DNA of 64,000 bases from Rhizobium rhododendri (lineage in GTDB: Bacteria; Pseudomonadota; Alphaproteobacteria; Rhizobiales; Rhizobiaceae): the NCBI RefSeq assembly GCF_007000325.2, contig NZ_CP117267.1, positions 682,001 through 746,000 on the forward strand, in the 5' to 3' direction. Of this stretch, positions 24,582-32,856 are shown one piece after another. The position numbers and the translations under genes were made by a program. The notes below the pieces were generated by a model, which saw only the letters and a list, made by a program, of their open reading frames with translations, ran no database searches and was not told the DNA's origin. Positions within the stretch are counted from its first letter, which is position 1, and each line of letters begins with the position of its first letter.

Positions 24582-25180
24582 GAGCGTGGGGGTTATACCC
24601 CCCTCTGTCGGCTGCGCCGACATCTCCCCCACAGGGGGGGAGATCATTCTTTTCCCTATTTGGCTCTAACGTCTCGGCTAATCTCCCCCCTTGTGGGGGA
24701 GATGTCCCGAAGGGACAGAGGGGGGCTCTCGCCGCAATCGCGATACTCCTGGTCCTCATGCTGTTCCCCGTGGCGGCCCTTGCCGTCAATCCGGACGAGG
24801 TATTGCCCGATCCAGGTCTCGAGGCGCGGGCGCGGGCGATCTCGACCGAACTGCGCTGCATGGTCTGCCAGAACCAGTCGATCGACGATTCCAACGCGGA
24901 TCTTGCCCGCGACCTTCGCCTGCTGGTGCGCAAGCGGCTGATGGATGGCGACAGCGACCGGCAAGTGCTGGATTACATCGTTTCCCGCTACGGCGAGTTC
25001 GTGCTGCTGAAGCCTCGGCTTAGTGAAAAGACCTATGTGCTCTGGGGCGCCCCTATTGTCCTCTTGGCCGTCGGCGGCCTCGCCATGGCACTTTTCGTCC
25101 GTCGCCGTGGCGGTAAGCCGACTGGCACAGGTCTTACTCCCGACGAGGAAGCGCGTCTCGAGGAATTGCTCGGCAAGTAA
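24578..25180 (+). CDS. ccmH: CcmH/CycL thioredoxin-like subunit with repeat-derived N-terminal extension
   Basis: This is a 200-aa frame. The real CcmH part starts with a signal/membrane segment ([20 protein letters not shown]), followed by [20 protein letters not shown] with the redox pair at about Cys94 and Cys97, [10 protein letters not shown], and a second helix near the C-terminus. Family members are about 150 aa; the additional roughly 45 residues at the N-terminus are encoded by a palindromic repeat pair (24597-24726) read in frame. ATG 24578 overlaps ccmF by ATGA. The only internal ATG (24758) would remove most of the signal segment. So the extension is probably translated, unless another start is used. 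Confidence 0.9.
   Translation: MRAWGLYPPLSAAPTSPPQGGRSFFSLFGSNVSANLPPCGGDVPKGQRGALAAIAILLVLMLFPVAALAVNPDEVLPDPGLEARARAISTELRCMVCQNQSIDDSNADLARDLRLLVRKRLMDGDSDRQVLDYIVSRYGEFVLLKPRLSEKTYVLWGAPIVLLAVGGLAMALFVRRRGGKPTGTGLTPDEEARLEELLGK
24597..24726. repeat. Inverted pair of rhizobial palindromic repeats inside the start of ccmH
   Basis: The left arm (24597-24644) and right arm (24681-24726) are inverted copies of one element, each with its own small hairpins (for example TGTCGG/CCGACA and a C6/G7 stem), separated by about 36 bp. The same element occurs singly at 1466-1511. The pair lies between the ATGA start of ccmH and its signal-peptide codons and keeps the frame open. Confidence 0.85.
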
Positions 25181-25339
25181 CGTTTCGGTTTCTTCACCTT
25201 GGCGGAAACATTCTGCAACATTACCAACATTTCATGGGCCGGACAGTTCACCGTAACGTGCAAGATCCTATATCCTTTCCATCAACTGATCGCCGCTGAC
25301 CCCACGGCGCCAGTCCAGACGAAAGAGAAGGTAACGCAC

Positions 25340-26893
25340 ATGTTCGAGACCATCAAAGGCCGCCTGACGCGCAGCACTGCCTTGAAGGCTTCCGCTGTCG
25401 CCGGCATTGCTGTTGCTGCCCTGGCGACAGGCGTCCCAGCCATGATTTCCAATTCCTATGCAGACGCCGTGGTCGTCCAGGCGCCGCAGGTTCCAAGCTT
25501 CGCCAATGTCGTCGATGCCGTGTCTCCCGCCGTCGTGTCGGTGCGTGTCGAGTCCCGCGTCAACCCCGCGGCTGCCGATGAGGACGACAGCTTCGGGCTC
25601 GGTCGCGGTTTTGACGACCTGCCGGACGATCATCCGCTAAAGAAGTTCTTCAAGCAGTTCGGCCAGCAGCCGAACGGCAAGGGCATGCAGGGCGAGCAGC
25701 AGAAGCCGAATGCCGACAAGGGTCGCCTCCGTCCGGTTGCCCAGGGCTCGGGCTTCTTCATCTCCGATGACGGCTACCTCGTCACCAACAACCATGTCGT
25801 CTCCGACGGTGCCGCCTTCGTCGTCGTGCTCAGCGATGGCACAGAACTCGATGCCAAGCTGATCGGCAAGGATCCGCGTACCGATCTTGCCGTGCTCAAG
25901 GTCGACGACAAGCGCAAGTTCACCTACGTCAAATGGGCCGACGACGAGAAGGTCCGCGTTGGCGACTGGGTCGTCGCTGTCGGCAATCCCTTCGGTCTGG
26001 GCGGCACGGTCACCGCCGGTATCATTTCCGCCCGTGGCCGCGACATCGGCTCCGGCCCTTACGACGATTATCTCCAGGTCGATGCGGCCGTGAACAAGGG
26101 CAACTCCGGTGGCCCCACCTTCAACCTCAGCGGCGAAGTCGTCGGCATCAACACGGCCATCTTCTCGCCATCGGGCGGCAGCGTCGGCATCGCCTTCGCG
26201 ATCCCTTCGACGACCGCCAAGGACGTCGTCGCCGACCTCATCAAGACAGGCTCCGTCTCGCGCGGCTGGCTTGGCGTGCAGATCCAGCCCGTCAGCAAGG
26301 ACATTGCCGAATCGCTCGGACTTTCCGAGGCAGCCGGGGCGCTTGTCGTTTCGCCGCAGGAAGGTTCGCCGGGCCAGAAGGCCGGTATCAAGAACGGCGA
26401 CGTAGTGACCGCAGTCAACGGCGAACCTATCAAGGACCCACGCGATCTCGCACGCCGCATCGGTGCCATGGCGCCGGGCAAGAAGGTCGAGGTCGCCATA
26501 TGGCGCAACGGCAAGTCGCAGTCTGTCACCGTCGACCTCGGAACCTTGCCTGCCGAGCAGAAGGCATCGGCCGACGGCAACAATGCGCCGCAGGCAGAAC
26601 CGCAGCAGCCAGCCTCGGAAAAGGCGCTTACCGATCTCGGCCTCACCGTCGGTCCGTCCGACGATGGCAAGGGTGTCGCGATCACCGGCGTCAATCCGGA
26701 CTCCGACGCTGCCGACAAGGGCGTGAAGGAAGGCGAGAAGATCACCTCGGTCAATAACCAGGAGGTCGCCAACGCCCAGGATATCGCCAAGGTCATTACC
26801 CAGGCGAAGAAGGACGGCCGCACCCGCGCGCTCTTCCAGATCCAGTCGGACAACGGCAGCCGCTTCGTGGCTCTGCCGCTCAGCCAGGGCTGA
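25340..26893 (+). CDS. degP: DegP/HtrA (Do-type) periplasmic serine protease
   Basis: This is a 517-aa envelope quality-control protease/chaperone. A signal peptide (ASAVAGIAVAALATGVPAMI) leads to a trypsin-like domain with the triad His152 (VTNNHVVSD), Asp182 (DPRTDLAVLKV) and Ser256 (NKGNSGGPTFNL), then PDZ1 (about 290-375) and PDZ2 (about 430-510). A Gln/Lys-rich loop (residues 105-130) matches the LA loop. ATG 25340 has AGAAGG upstream; earlier open codons are not family-like. A strong terminator follows. The position after cycHJKL is the conserved rhizobial arrangement. Confidence 0.95.
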   Translation: MFETIKGRLTRSTALKASAVAGIAVAALATGVPAMISNSYADAVVVQAPQVPSFANVVDAVSPAVVSVRVESRVNPAAADEDDSFGLGRGFDDLPDDHPLKKFFKQFGQQPNGKGMQGEQQKPNADKGRLRPVAQGSGFFISDDGYLVTNNHVVSDGAAFVVVLSDGTELDAKLIGKDPRTDLAVLKVDDKRKFTYVKWADDEKVRVGDWVVAVGNPFGLGGTVTAGIISARGRDIGSGPYDDYLQVDAAVNKGNSGGPTFNLSGEVVGINTAIFSPSGGSVGIAFAIPSTTAKDVVADLIKTGSVSRGWLGVQIQPVSKDIAESLGLSEAAGALVVSPQEGSPGQKAGIKNGDVVTAVNGEPIKDPRDLARRIGAMAPGKKVEVAIWRNGKSQSVTVDLGTLPAEQKASADGNNAPQAEPQQPASEKALTDLGLTVGPSDDGKGVAITGVNPDSDAADKGVKEGEKITSVNNQEVANAQDIAKVITQAKKDGRTRALFQIQSDNGSRFVALPLSQG

Positions 26894-26913
26894 TCGCGGA
26901 GAAAGTAACGTGG

Positions 26914-26955
26914 AGGAAGCCGTGCAAGCCCCCGCCTGCACGGCTTCCTTGTTTT
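26914..26955 (+). terminator. Strong intrinsic terminator after degP
   Basis: A perfect 13-bp stem (AGGAAGCCGTGCA with TGCACGGCTTCCT) closes a 10-nt loop and is followed by TGTTTT. It should end the degP transcript before the two-component genes. Confidence 0.9.
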
Positions 26956-27058
26956 CAAAGCAACCATGGGTGAAATCATGACCACCGGTAGCCAGCCAAA
27001 ATCAAACGCCGCCGATTCCGGTTGTGCAGCAGTACCGCCGGCGGGTAATGTCACGCAC

Positions 27059-27736
27059 ATGAAGATTTTGATCATCGAAGACGATCTCGAGGCCGCCGCT
27101 TACCTGACAAAGGCGTTCCGCGAGGCCGGTATACTTGCCGATCACGCCAGCGATGGCGAGAGCGGCCTCTTCATGGGCTCGGAAAACACCTACGACGTCA
27201 TGGTCATCGACCGTATGCTGCCGCGACGCGACGGGCTTTCGGTCATCGCCGAACTGCGCCGCAAGGCGATCCATACGCCTGTGCTGATCCTTTCGGCGCT
27301 CGGCCAGGTCGACGACCGCGTCACAGGCCTTCGCGCCGGCGGCGACGACTACCTGCCGAAACCCTATGCTTTCAGCGAATTGCTCGCCCGCGTCGAAGTT
27401 CTGGGCCGCCGCAAGGGCACGCCGGATCAGGATGTGCTGTACCGCGTCGGCGATCTCGAACTCGATCGCCTGTCCCACGAGGTCCGCCGGGCCGGCAAGG
27501 AGATCGTCCTGCAGCCGCGCGAGTTCCGCCTGCTGGAATACCTGATGAAGAACGCCGGCCAGGTGGTGACCCGCACCATGCTGCTGGAAAATGTCTGGGA
27601 TTACCACTTCGATCCCCAGACCAACGTCATCGATGTCCACGTCTCGCGCCTGCGTGCCAAGATCGAGCGGGATTTCAACATGCCGCTGCTGAAGACCATT
27701 CGCGGGGCAGGGTACATGATCAAGGACGAGGGATGA
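27059..27736 (+). CDS. OmpR/PhoB-family response regulator
   Basis: This is a 225-aa regulator with receiver domain (Asp at about 51 in VMVIDRMLPRRDG, Lys in DDYLPKPYAF) and a C-terminal winged helix (LQPREFRLLEYLMKNAGQVV to SRLRAKIERDFNMPLLKTIR). ATG 27059 is chosen because MKILIIEDD is the canonical receiver start; an in-frame ATG at 26966 would add 31 non-conserved residues, though it directly follows the degP terminator and cannot be excluded. It overlaps its kinase gene by ATGA. The pair is conserved between degP and glnE in rhizobia; its signal and targets are not evident. Confidence 0.92.
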   Translation: MKILIIEDDLEAAAYLTKAFREAGILADHASDGESGLFMGSENTYDVMVIDRMLPRRDGLSVIAELRRKAIHTPVLILSALGQVDDRVTGLRAGGDDYLPKPYAFSELLARVEVLGRRKGTPDQDVLYRVGDLELDRLSHEVRRAGKEIVLQPREFRLLEYLMKNAGQVVTRTMLLENVWDYHFDPQTNVIDVHVSRLRAKIERDFNMPLLKTIRGAGYMIKDEG

Positions 27737-29145
27737 GTCGCTTCCGCGTCCTCTTCAAGTCCACCGCCGTCCGCCTGTCCGCCCTCTACATCCTGCTTTT
27801 CGCGCTCTGCGCTGCGACGCTGGTGTTCTACGTGACATCCATGTCCGAGCGGCTGATGACGGGCCAGATCCGCGATGCCGTCAGCCAGGAAGTCAATCAG
27901 GTCAAGCACGCCTATGAGGGCGGCGGCCTTAACCTTCTGCTGCGTACGATGGAGCGCCGCGCTCGCCAACCGGGAGCCAATCTTTACGTTATTGCGAGCC
28001 CTACGGGCGTCATTCTTGCCGGCAACGTCGCGTCCGTACAGCCCGGCACCTTCGACGACCAGGGCTGGACCGAAGTCCCCTTCACCTACGAGCGATATGC
28101 CGATACCGGCGCCGAGCGTCGCCACCTCGCCATCGCCAACATCTTCACGCTCGACAACGGCCTGCGCATCCTGATCGGCCGCGACCTCGGCGAGCCCGAG
28201 CGGTTTCGTCTGCTCGTACGCCAGGCGCTGATGCTGGCGCTGGCGATCATGGGTGTCGGGGCACTGGTGATCTGGTTCGGCATCGGCCGCAATGCGCTCC
28301 GCCGCATCGACCGGATGACCGATGCGAGCCGCAAGATCATGGCCGGCGACCTGTCGCAGCGTCTTCCGGTCGGCGGTTCCGGCGATGAGTTCGACCGCAT
28401 GTCGGATTCGCTGAACACCATGCTGGAGCGCATCGAGAAGCTCAACGAAGGCCTGCGCCAGGTTTCCGATAACATCGCCCACGACCTGAAGACGCCGTTG
28501 ACTCGTCTGCGCAACAAGGCGGTCGACGCGCTCGACATCGACAACGAGGATCGCCGGCGCGGCGCACTCGAAGGCATCATCGCCGAATCAGACCAACTGA
28601 TCCGCACCTTCAACGCTCTTTTGATGATCTCCCGTGTTGAGGCCGGCGCGGTTGCAGCCGAAATGACCACGGTCGATCTCTCCGCCATTGTCGCCGACAC
28701 CGCCGAACTCTACGAGCCGGTCGCCGAAGATGCCGGGCTTGTCCTCACGGCCGAGATAGAGCCCGGCGTTGAAATCCAGGGCAATCGCGAACTGATCGGC
28801 CAGGCGTTGTTCAACCTCATCGACAACGCTCTGAAATACGCGCCTGGCGGCAATGGTCAGCCGGAGGTCATTCTCAAGCTCAGCCGTGGTGCCGATGGCG
28901 TCACGCTCTGTGTCGCTGACCGTGGTGCAGGCGTGCCGGTAGAAAGGCGCGAAGACGTGGTGAAACGCTTCTTCCGTCTCGACGAAAGCCGCTCGAAGCC
29001 GGGCACCGGCCTCGGCCTGTCGCTGGTCGAAGCTGTCATGGAACTGCACGGCGGCAAGCTGCAGCTTTCCGATACCGACCCCGACAGCAGCGAGGCCCGC
29101 GGCCTGACCGCGACGATGGTGTTTGCGAACGCCGGCAAGGCGTAG
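27733..29145 (+). CDS. Membrane sensor histidine kinase with HAMP domain
   Basis: This is a 470-aa kinase: helix 1 (LSALYILLFALCAATLVFYV), a periplasmic domain of about 125 residues, helix 2 (LMLALAIMGVGALVIWFGIG), HAMP (RIDRMTDASRKIMAGDLSQR), the H-box DNIAHDLKTPLTRLRNKAVD with His at about 250, and the ATPase boxes (NLIDNALKYAP, VADRGAGVPVERRE, GTGLGLSLVEAVMELH). It is coupled to the upstream response regulator by ATGA and is certainly its partner. The stimulus is unknown; proximity to degP suggests envelope signals, which is inference. Confidence 0.93.
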   Translation: MSRFRVLFKSTAVRLSALYILLFALCAATLVFYVTSMSERLMTGQIRDAVSQEVNQVKHAYEGGGLNLLLRTMERRARQPGANLYVIASPTGVILAGNVASVQPGTFDDQGWTEVPFTYERYADTGAERRHLAIANIFTLDNGLRILIGRDLGEPERFRLLVRQALMLALAIMGVGALVIWFGIGRNALRRIDRMTDASRKIMAGDLSQRLPVGGSGDEFDRMSDSLNTMLERIEKLNEGLRQVSDNIAHDLKTPLTRLRNKAVDALDIDNEDRRRGALEGIIAESDQLIRTFNALLMISRVEAGAVAAEMTTVDLSAIVADTAELYEPVAEDAGLVLTAEIEPGVEIQGNRELIGQALFNLIDNALKYAPGGNGQPEVILKLSRGADGVTLCVADRGAGVPVERREDVVKRFFRLDESRSKPGTGLGLSLVEAVMELHGGKLQLSDTDPDSSEARGLTATMVFANAGKA

Positions 29146-29214
29146 GGCGGCCTTCACAAATCGGACATCGACCCATATTACCGCTGTGAACAACTTCAAT
29201 GAGGACCTCACGCC

Positions 29215-29754
29215 ATGGCTTCAGTCATTTCCGTCGCCCGTGATCAGGTGCACCAGTTCTCCAAGGCTGTGGTCGATCGCATCGAGATCGTCGAGAATTT
29301 GGGCGTTGAGGGCGATGCCCATGCGGGCGTCACGGTGCAGCATCGCTCGCGGGTGGCTGTCGATCCGAACCAGCCCAATCTCCGTCAGGTCCACCTGATC
29401 GAGCGTGAACTGCTCGATGAACTCGCAGGCGAGGGGTTCGAGCTGCAGCCGGGCGATCTGGGCGAAAACATCCTGACCGAGGGAATTTCGCTTCTGGAAC
29501 TGCCGACCGATACGATCCTGAAGATCGGACCCGACGTGAGGCTGAAGGTGACCGGCCTGCGCAATCCCTGCGCCCAGATCGAAAACTTCCGGACCGGGCT
29601 TTTGAAGAAGGTCGTCTATACCGGAAAAGACGGCAACATCGTCCGCAAGGCCGGGGTCATGACCATCGTGCTTTCTGGCGGCAGAGTGCAGCCCGGCGAC
29701 CAGATCGCGGCCGACCTGCCTCCGTTGCCGCACCGCCCTCTGGAACGTGTGTAA
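29215..29754 (+). CDS. MOSC-domain protein
   Basis: This is a 179-aa protein built of a single MOSC domain: GVEGDAHAGVTVQHRSRVAV, LRQVHLIERELLDEL, the core FELQPGDLGENILTEGISLL, and GLRNPCAQIENFRTGLLKKV with the conserved Cys (about residue 122). MOSC domains bind molybdenum cofactor and transfer sulfur or reduce N-hydroxylated compounds. ATG 29215 follows GAGGA. It appears to be monocistronic, between the kinase gene and glnE. Confidence 0.92.
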   Translation: MASVISVARDQVHQFSKAVVDRIEIVENLGVEGDAHAGVTVQHRSRVAVDPNQPNLRQVHLIERELLDELAGEGFELQPGDLGENILTEGISLLELPTDTILKIGPDVRLKVTGLRNPCAQIENFRTGLLKKVVYTGKDGNIVRKAGVMTIVLSGGRVQPGDQIAADLPPLPHRPLERV

Positions 29755-29904
29755 GAGAAAATCATTGCCATGCCCTTGTCGCGAACCATCGCGATCAACG
29801 CTATTGGCGGGGAGTGCACTTCGTCCTAGATTGGCTGGCAATCAGCGTCGCGCCTGTTGGCCGGGGCGTCTGACCACGACCGCTTGAACAGGCCGGAGTG
29901 CTGT

Positions 29905-32856
29905 GTGACCCCATCGACAGATCGACTGGATACCGTGGCTCCCGGCCTTCTGCGACCGTTGAGCCAGGCCGAAGCCAAATCTGCCCTGGCCAGACTGAAG
30001 ACCCTTGGCAAGACCGAGCCGACAATAGCGGCGTTGCTGGACGGCGATACGGCGTTGCGGGATTTTATCGTCGCGGTCTTCACGCTTTCACCCTACCTCC
30101 GCGATACCGCCGAGCTCGACGCGCCTCTGCTCGCATCCGCGATCAATGTGCCGTTGCTGTCGCAGATCGACCGGTTGGTTGCCGATGCCCGGGAGGCGTG
30201 GCGGCCCGTCGACGGCGTCGCCCCTTCCGAAACCGAGCTGATGGCCCGGCTGCGGCGTATCAAGCGCAAGACGGCATTTCTGATCGCGCTCGCCGACCTA
30301 GGCCGGCTGTTCGATGCAAAGACGTCGGCCCGCCTGCTGAGCGGACTTGCCGAGGCCTCCATTTCCGCAGCAATCGACTTCCTGTTGCTGTCGGCCCACG
30401 AGGCCCGCAAGCTGACGCTGGTGAACGTCACGGCGCCAAGCCAGGGCTCCGGCCTGATCGTTCTCGGAATGGGCAAGCTCGGGGCAGAGGAACTGAACTA
30501 TTCATCCGATGTCGATCTGGTCATCTTTTTCGACGAGATGGCCGGCATCGTTGCCGATCCCGACGACGCGATAGAGATCTTCCCGCGACTGATGCGGCGG
30601 CTCGTCCGCATCCTGCAGGAGCGCACGGCCGACGGATATGTGTTTCGCACAGACCTGCGCCTGAGACCCGATCCTGGCGCCACCGCCCTTGCCATGCCTG
30701 TCGATGCGGCGATGATCTATTACGAGGGCAGGGGACAGAACTGGGAGCGCGCCGCCTTCATCAAGGCCCGCCCCGTGGCCGGCGACCGGGAGGCCGGGGC
30801 AGCCTTCATCCGCGATCTCGTGCCCTTCGTCTTCCGCAAATATCTGGATTTCGCCGCCATCGCCGATATCCATTCGATCAAGCGGCAGATCCACGTCCAC
30901 AAGGGCCACGGCGCGATCACCGTGAAGGGCCACAACGTCAAGCTCGGGCGGGGCGGCATTCGCGAGATCGAATTCTTCGCCCAGACCCAGCAGTTGATTG
31001 CCGGCGGACGCATGCCGTCGCTGCGCAGCCGGGCAACGGAGGCAACGCTTGCTGAACTGACCAGGGCAGGCTGGATAGATGCGGAAACGCGCGACGAGTT
31101 GACCGAGGGCTACTGGTTCCTCCGTGATGTCGAGCACCGCATCCAGATGGTGCGTGACGAGCAGACCCACCTGCTGCCCGAGACAGACCCCGAACTGAGG
31201 CGCATCGCGCTGATGATGGGCTTTGCGGACCTGCCGCGCTTTTCGGAGCGGCTTGTGTCCGTGCTGAAGACAGTCGAAAAGCGCTATTCCCAACTTTTCG
31301 AGTACGAGAAGGGATTATCCGGCGAGGCCGGCAATCTCGTCTTTACCGGCCAGGCTGATGATCCCGAGACACTCCAGACCCTGCAGCGTCTCGGCTTTAC
31401 CCGCCCGGCCGATATCTCCCGTATCATCCGCACCTGGCATTACGGCCGATATCGCGCGACCCAATCGGTCGAGGCACGGGAGCGTCTGACGGAACTGATG
31501 CCGCAATTGCTGCGCGCCTTCGGGGAAAGTACGCGGGCCGACGAGGCGCTACTGCGCTTCGATCAGTTTCTCGCTGGACTGCCGGCCGGCATCCAGCTCT
31601 TTTCTCTGCTCGGCAACAATCCCGTGCTGCTCGGCCTTCTCGTTACCATCATGTCGGCGGCGCCACGGCTAGCCGATATCATCGCCGCGCGCCCACATGT
31701 CTTCGATGGCATGCTGGATCCGGGCATCATGACCGAGCTGCCGACGCGTGACTACCTCTCCTCGCGCCTCGAAAGCTTCCTGCAGCCCGCCCGGCACTAC
31801 GAAGACACACTCGACCGACTCCGCATCTTTGCCGCAGAGCAGCGCTTCCTGATCGGCATCAGGCTGCTCACCGGTGCGATATCGGGAGAGATGGCGGGAC
31901 GGGCGTTCAGCCATCTGGCCGATCTCGTCATCGCGTCGGCGCTGGATGCTGTTCAAACCGAAGTAAGCCTGGCGCACGGCAATTTCCCCGGCGGCCGCAT
32001 CGCCGTCGTCGGCATGGGGAAGCTGGGCAGCTTCGAACTCACAGCCGGATCCGATGTCGATATTATTTTGCTCTACGACTACGACGATGGCGCAACCGGC
32101 TCGGATGGTCAGAAGCCGCTCGACGCCACCCGCTATTTCACCCGCATCACCCAGCGCCTGATCGCCGCCCTGTCTGCGCCGACGGCCGAGGGCATTCTCT
32201 ATCAGGTCGACATGCGGCTGCGGCCCTCGGGCAACAAGGGGCCGGTTGCAACCCGCATCAATGCCTTCGAGAAATATCAGCGCGAGGAAGCCTGGACCTG
32301 GGAGCATATGGCTCTGACCCGGGCCCGGCTGGTTTGCGGCGACCCGACACTGGTCTCGCATGCCGAACGGATCATCGCCGGCATTCTCGCAGCGCCCGCA
32401 GACAAGCCAAAGATCGCCACTGACGTGGCGGACATGCGGGCACTCGTCGATACCGAGAAGCCGCCCGCCGGAGTGTGGGATCTCAAGCACATGCCGGGCG
32501 GCCAGATCGACATCGAGTTCCTCAGCCAATATGCGCGGCTGGTGTCGCCGCTCGCCGTTACGGCGGAAGAAAACCGGGGCTTTACTACCGCGGAAGCGCT
32601 TGCGCGCTTCGGCCCCGGTCTCATCCCCGAGCAGGATCTCGCCAGGTGCCGGCAGGCGCTGGCGCTCTATACCGAGCTGTCGCAGCTGATCCGGCTTTGC
32701 ATCGATGGTGTCTTCGATCCCGCACAAGCGCCGGCAGGGTTGATCGATCTCGTGGCCCACGCCGGCGATTGCCCGGATGTGGTGACACTGGAAGCTGAAC
32801 TCCGCCGCCTAGGCGACGCGACGCGCCGCATATTTCATGCGGTCCTCGTGCGGTAA
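29905..32856 (+). CDS. glnE: GlnE, bifunctional glutamine synthetase adenylyltransferase/deadenylylase
   Basis: This is a 983-aa enzyme with two nucleotidyltransferase domains: GMGKLGAEELNYSSDVDLVI (about residue 190-210, removal of AMP) and GMGKLGSFELTAGSDVDIIL (about 705-725, addition of AMP), with helical linker and regulatory parts. It adjusts glutamine synthetase to nitrogen status together with PII. GTG 29905 is chosen because GGAG at 29894-29897 is well spaced; TTG 29857 is an upstream alternative. Its last 48 bp overlap the convergent kinase gene on the other strand. Confidence 0.97.
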   Translation: MTPSTDRLDTVAPGLLRPLSQAEAKSALARLKTLGKTEPTIAALLDGDTALRDFIVAVFTLSPYLRDTAELDAPLLASAINVPLLSQIDRLVADAREAWRPVDGVAPSETELMARLRRIKRKTAFLIALADLGRLFDAKTSARLLSGLAEASISAAIDFLLLSAHEARKLTLVNVTAPSQGSGLIVLGMGKLGAEELNYSSDVDLVIFFDEMAGIVADPDDAIEIFPRLMRRLVRILQERTADGYVFRTDLRLRPDPGATALAMPVDAAMIYYEGRGQNWERAAFIKARPVAGDREAGAAFIRDLVPFVFRKYLDFAAIADIHSIKRQIHVHKGHGAITVKGHNVKLGRGGIREIEFFAQTQQLIAGGRMPSLRSRATEATLAELTRAGWIDAETRDELTEGYWFLRDVEHRIQMVRDEQTHLLPETDPELRRIALMMGFADLPRFSERLVSVLKTVEKRYSQLFEYEKGLSGEAGNLVFTGQADDPETLQTLQRLGFTRPADISRIIRTWHYGRYRATQSVEARERLTELMPQLLRAFGESTRADEALLRFDQFLAGLPAGIQLFSLLGNNPVLLGLLVTIMSAAPRLADIIAARPHVFDGMLDPGIMTELPTRDYLSSRLESFLQPARHYEDTLDRLRIFAAEQRFLIGIRLLTGAISGEMAGRAFSHLADLVIASALDAVQTEVSLAHGNFPGGRIAVVGMGKLGSFELTAGSDVDIILLYDYDDGATGSDGQKPLDATRYFTRITQRLIAALSAPTAEGILYQVDMRLRPSGNKGPVATRINAFEKYQREEAWTWEHMALTRARLVCGDPTLVSHAERIIAGILAAPADKPKIATDVADMRALVDTEKPPAGVWDLKHMPGGQIDIEFLSQYARLVSPLAVTAEENRGFTTAEALARFGPGLIPEQDLARCRQALALYTELSQLIRLCIDGVFDPAQAPAGLIDLVAHAGDCPDVVTLEAELRRLGDATRRIFHAVLVR

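Noticed and set aside
25181..25339. Extracytoplasmic-sigma promoter upstream of degP
   Set aside because: A GGAAAC element is visible, but no matching downstream -10 element with accepted spacing was found, so I do not call a promoter.
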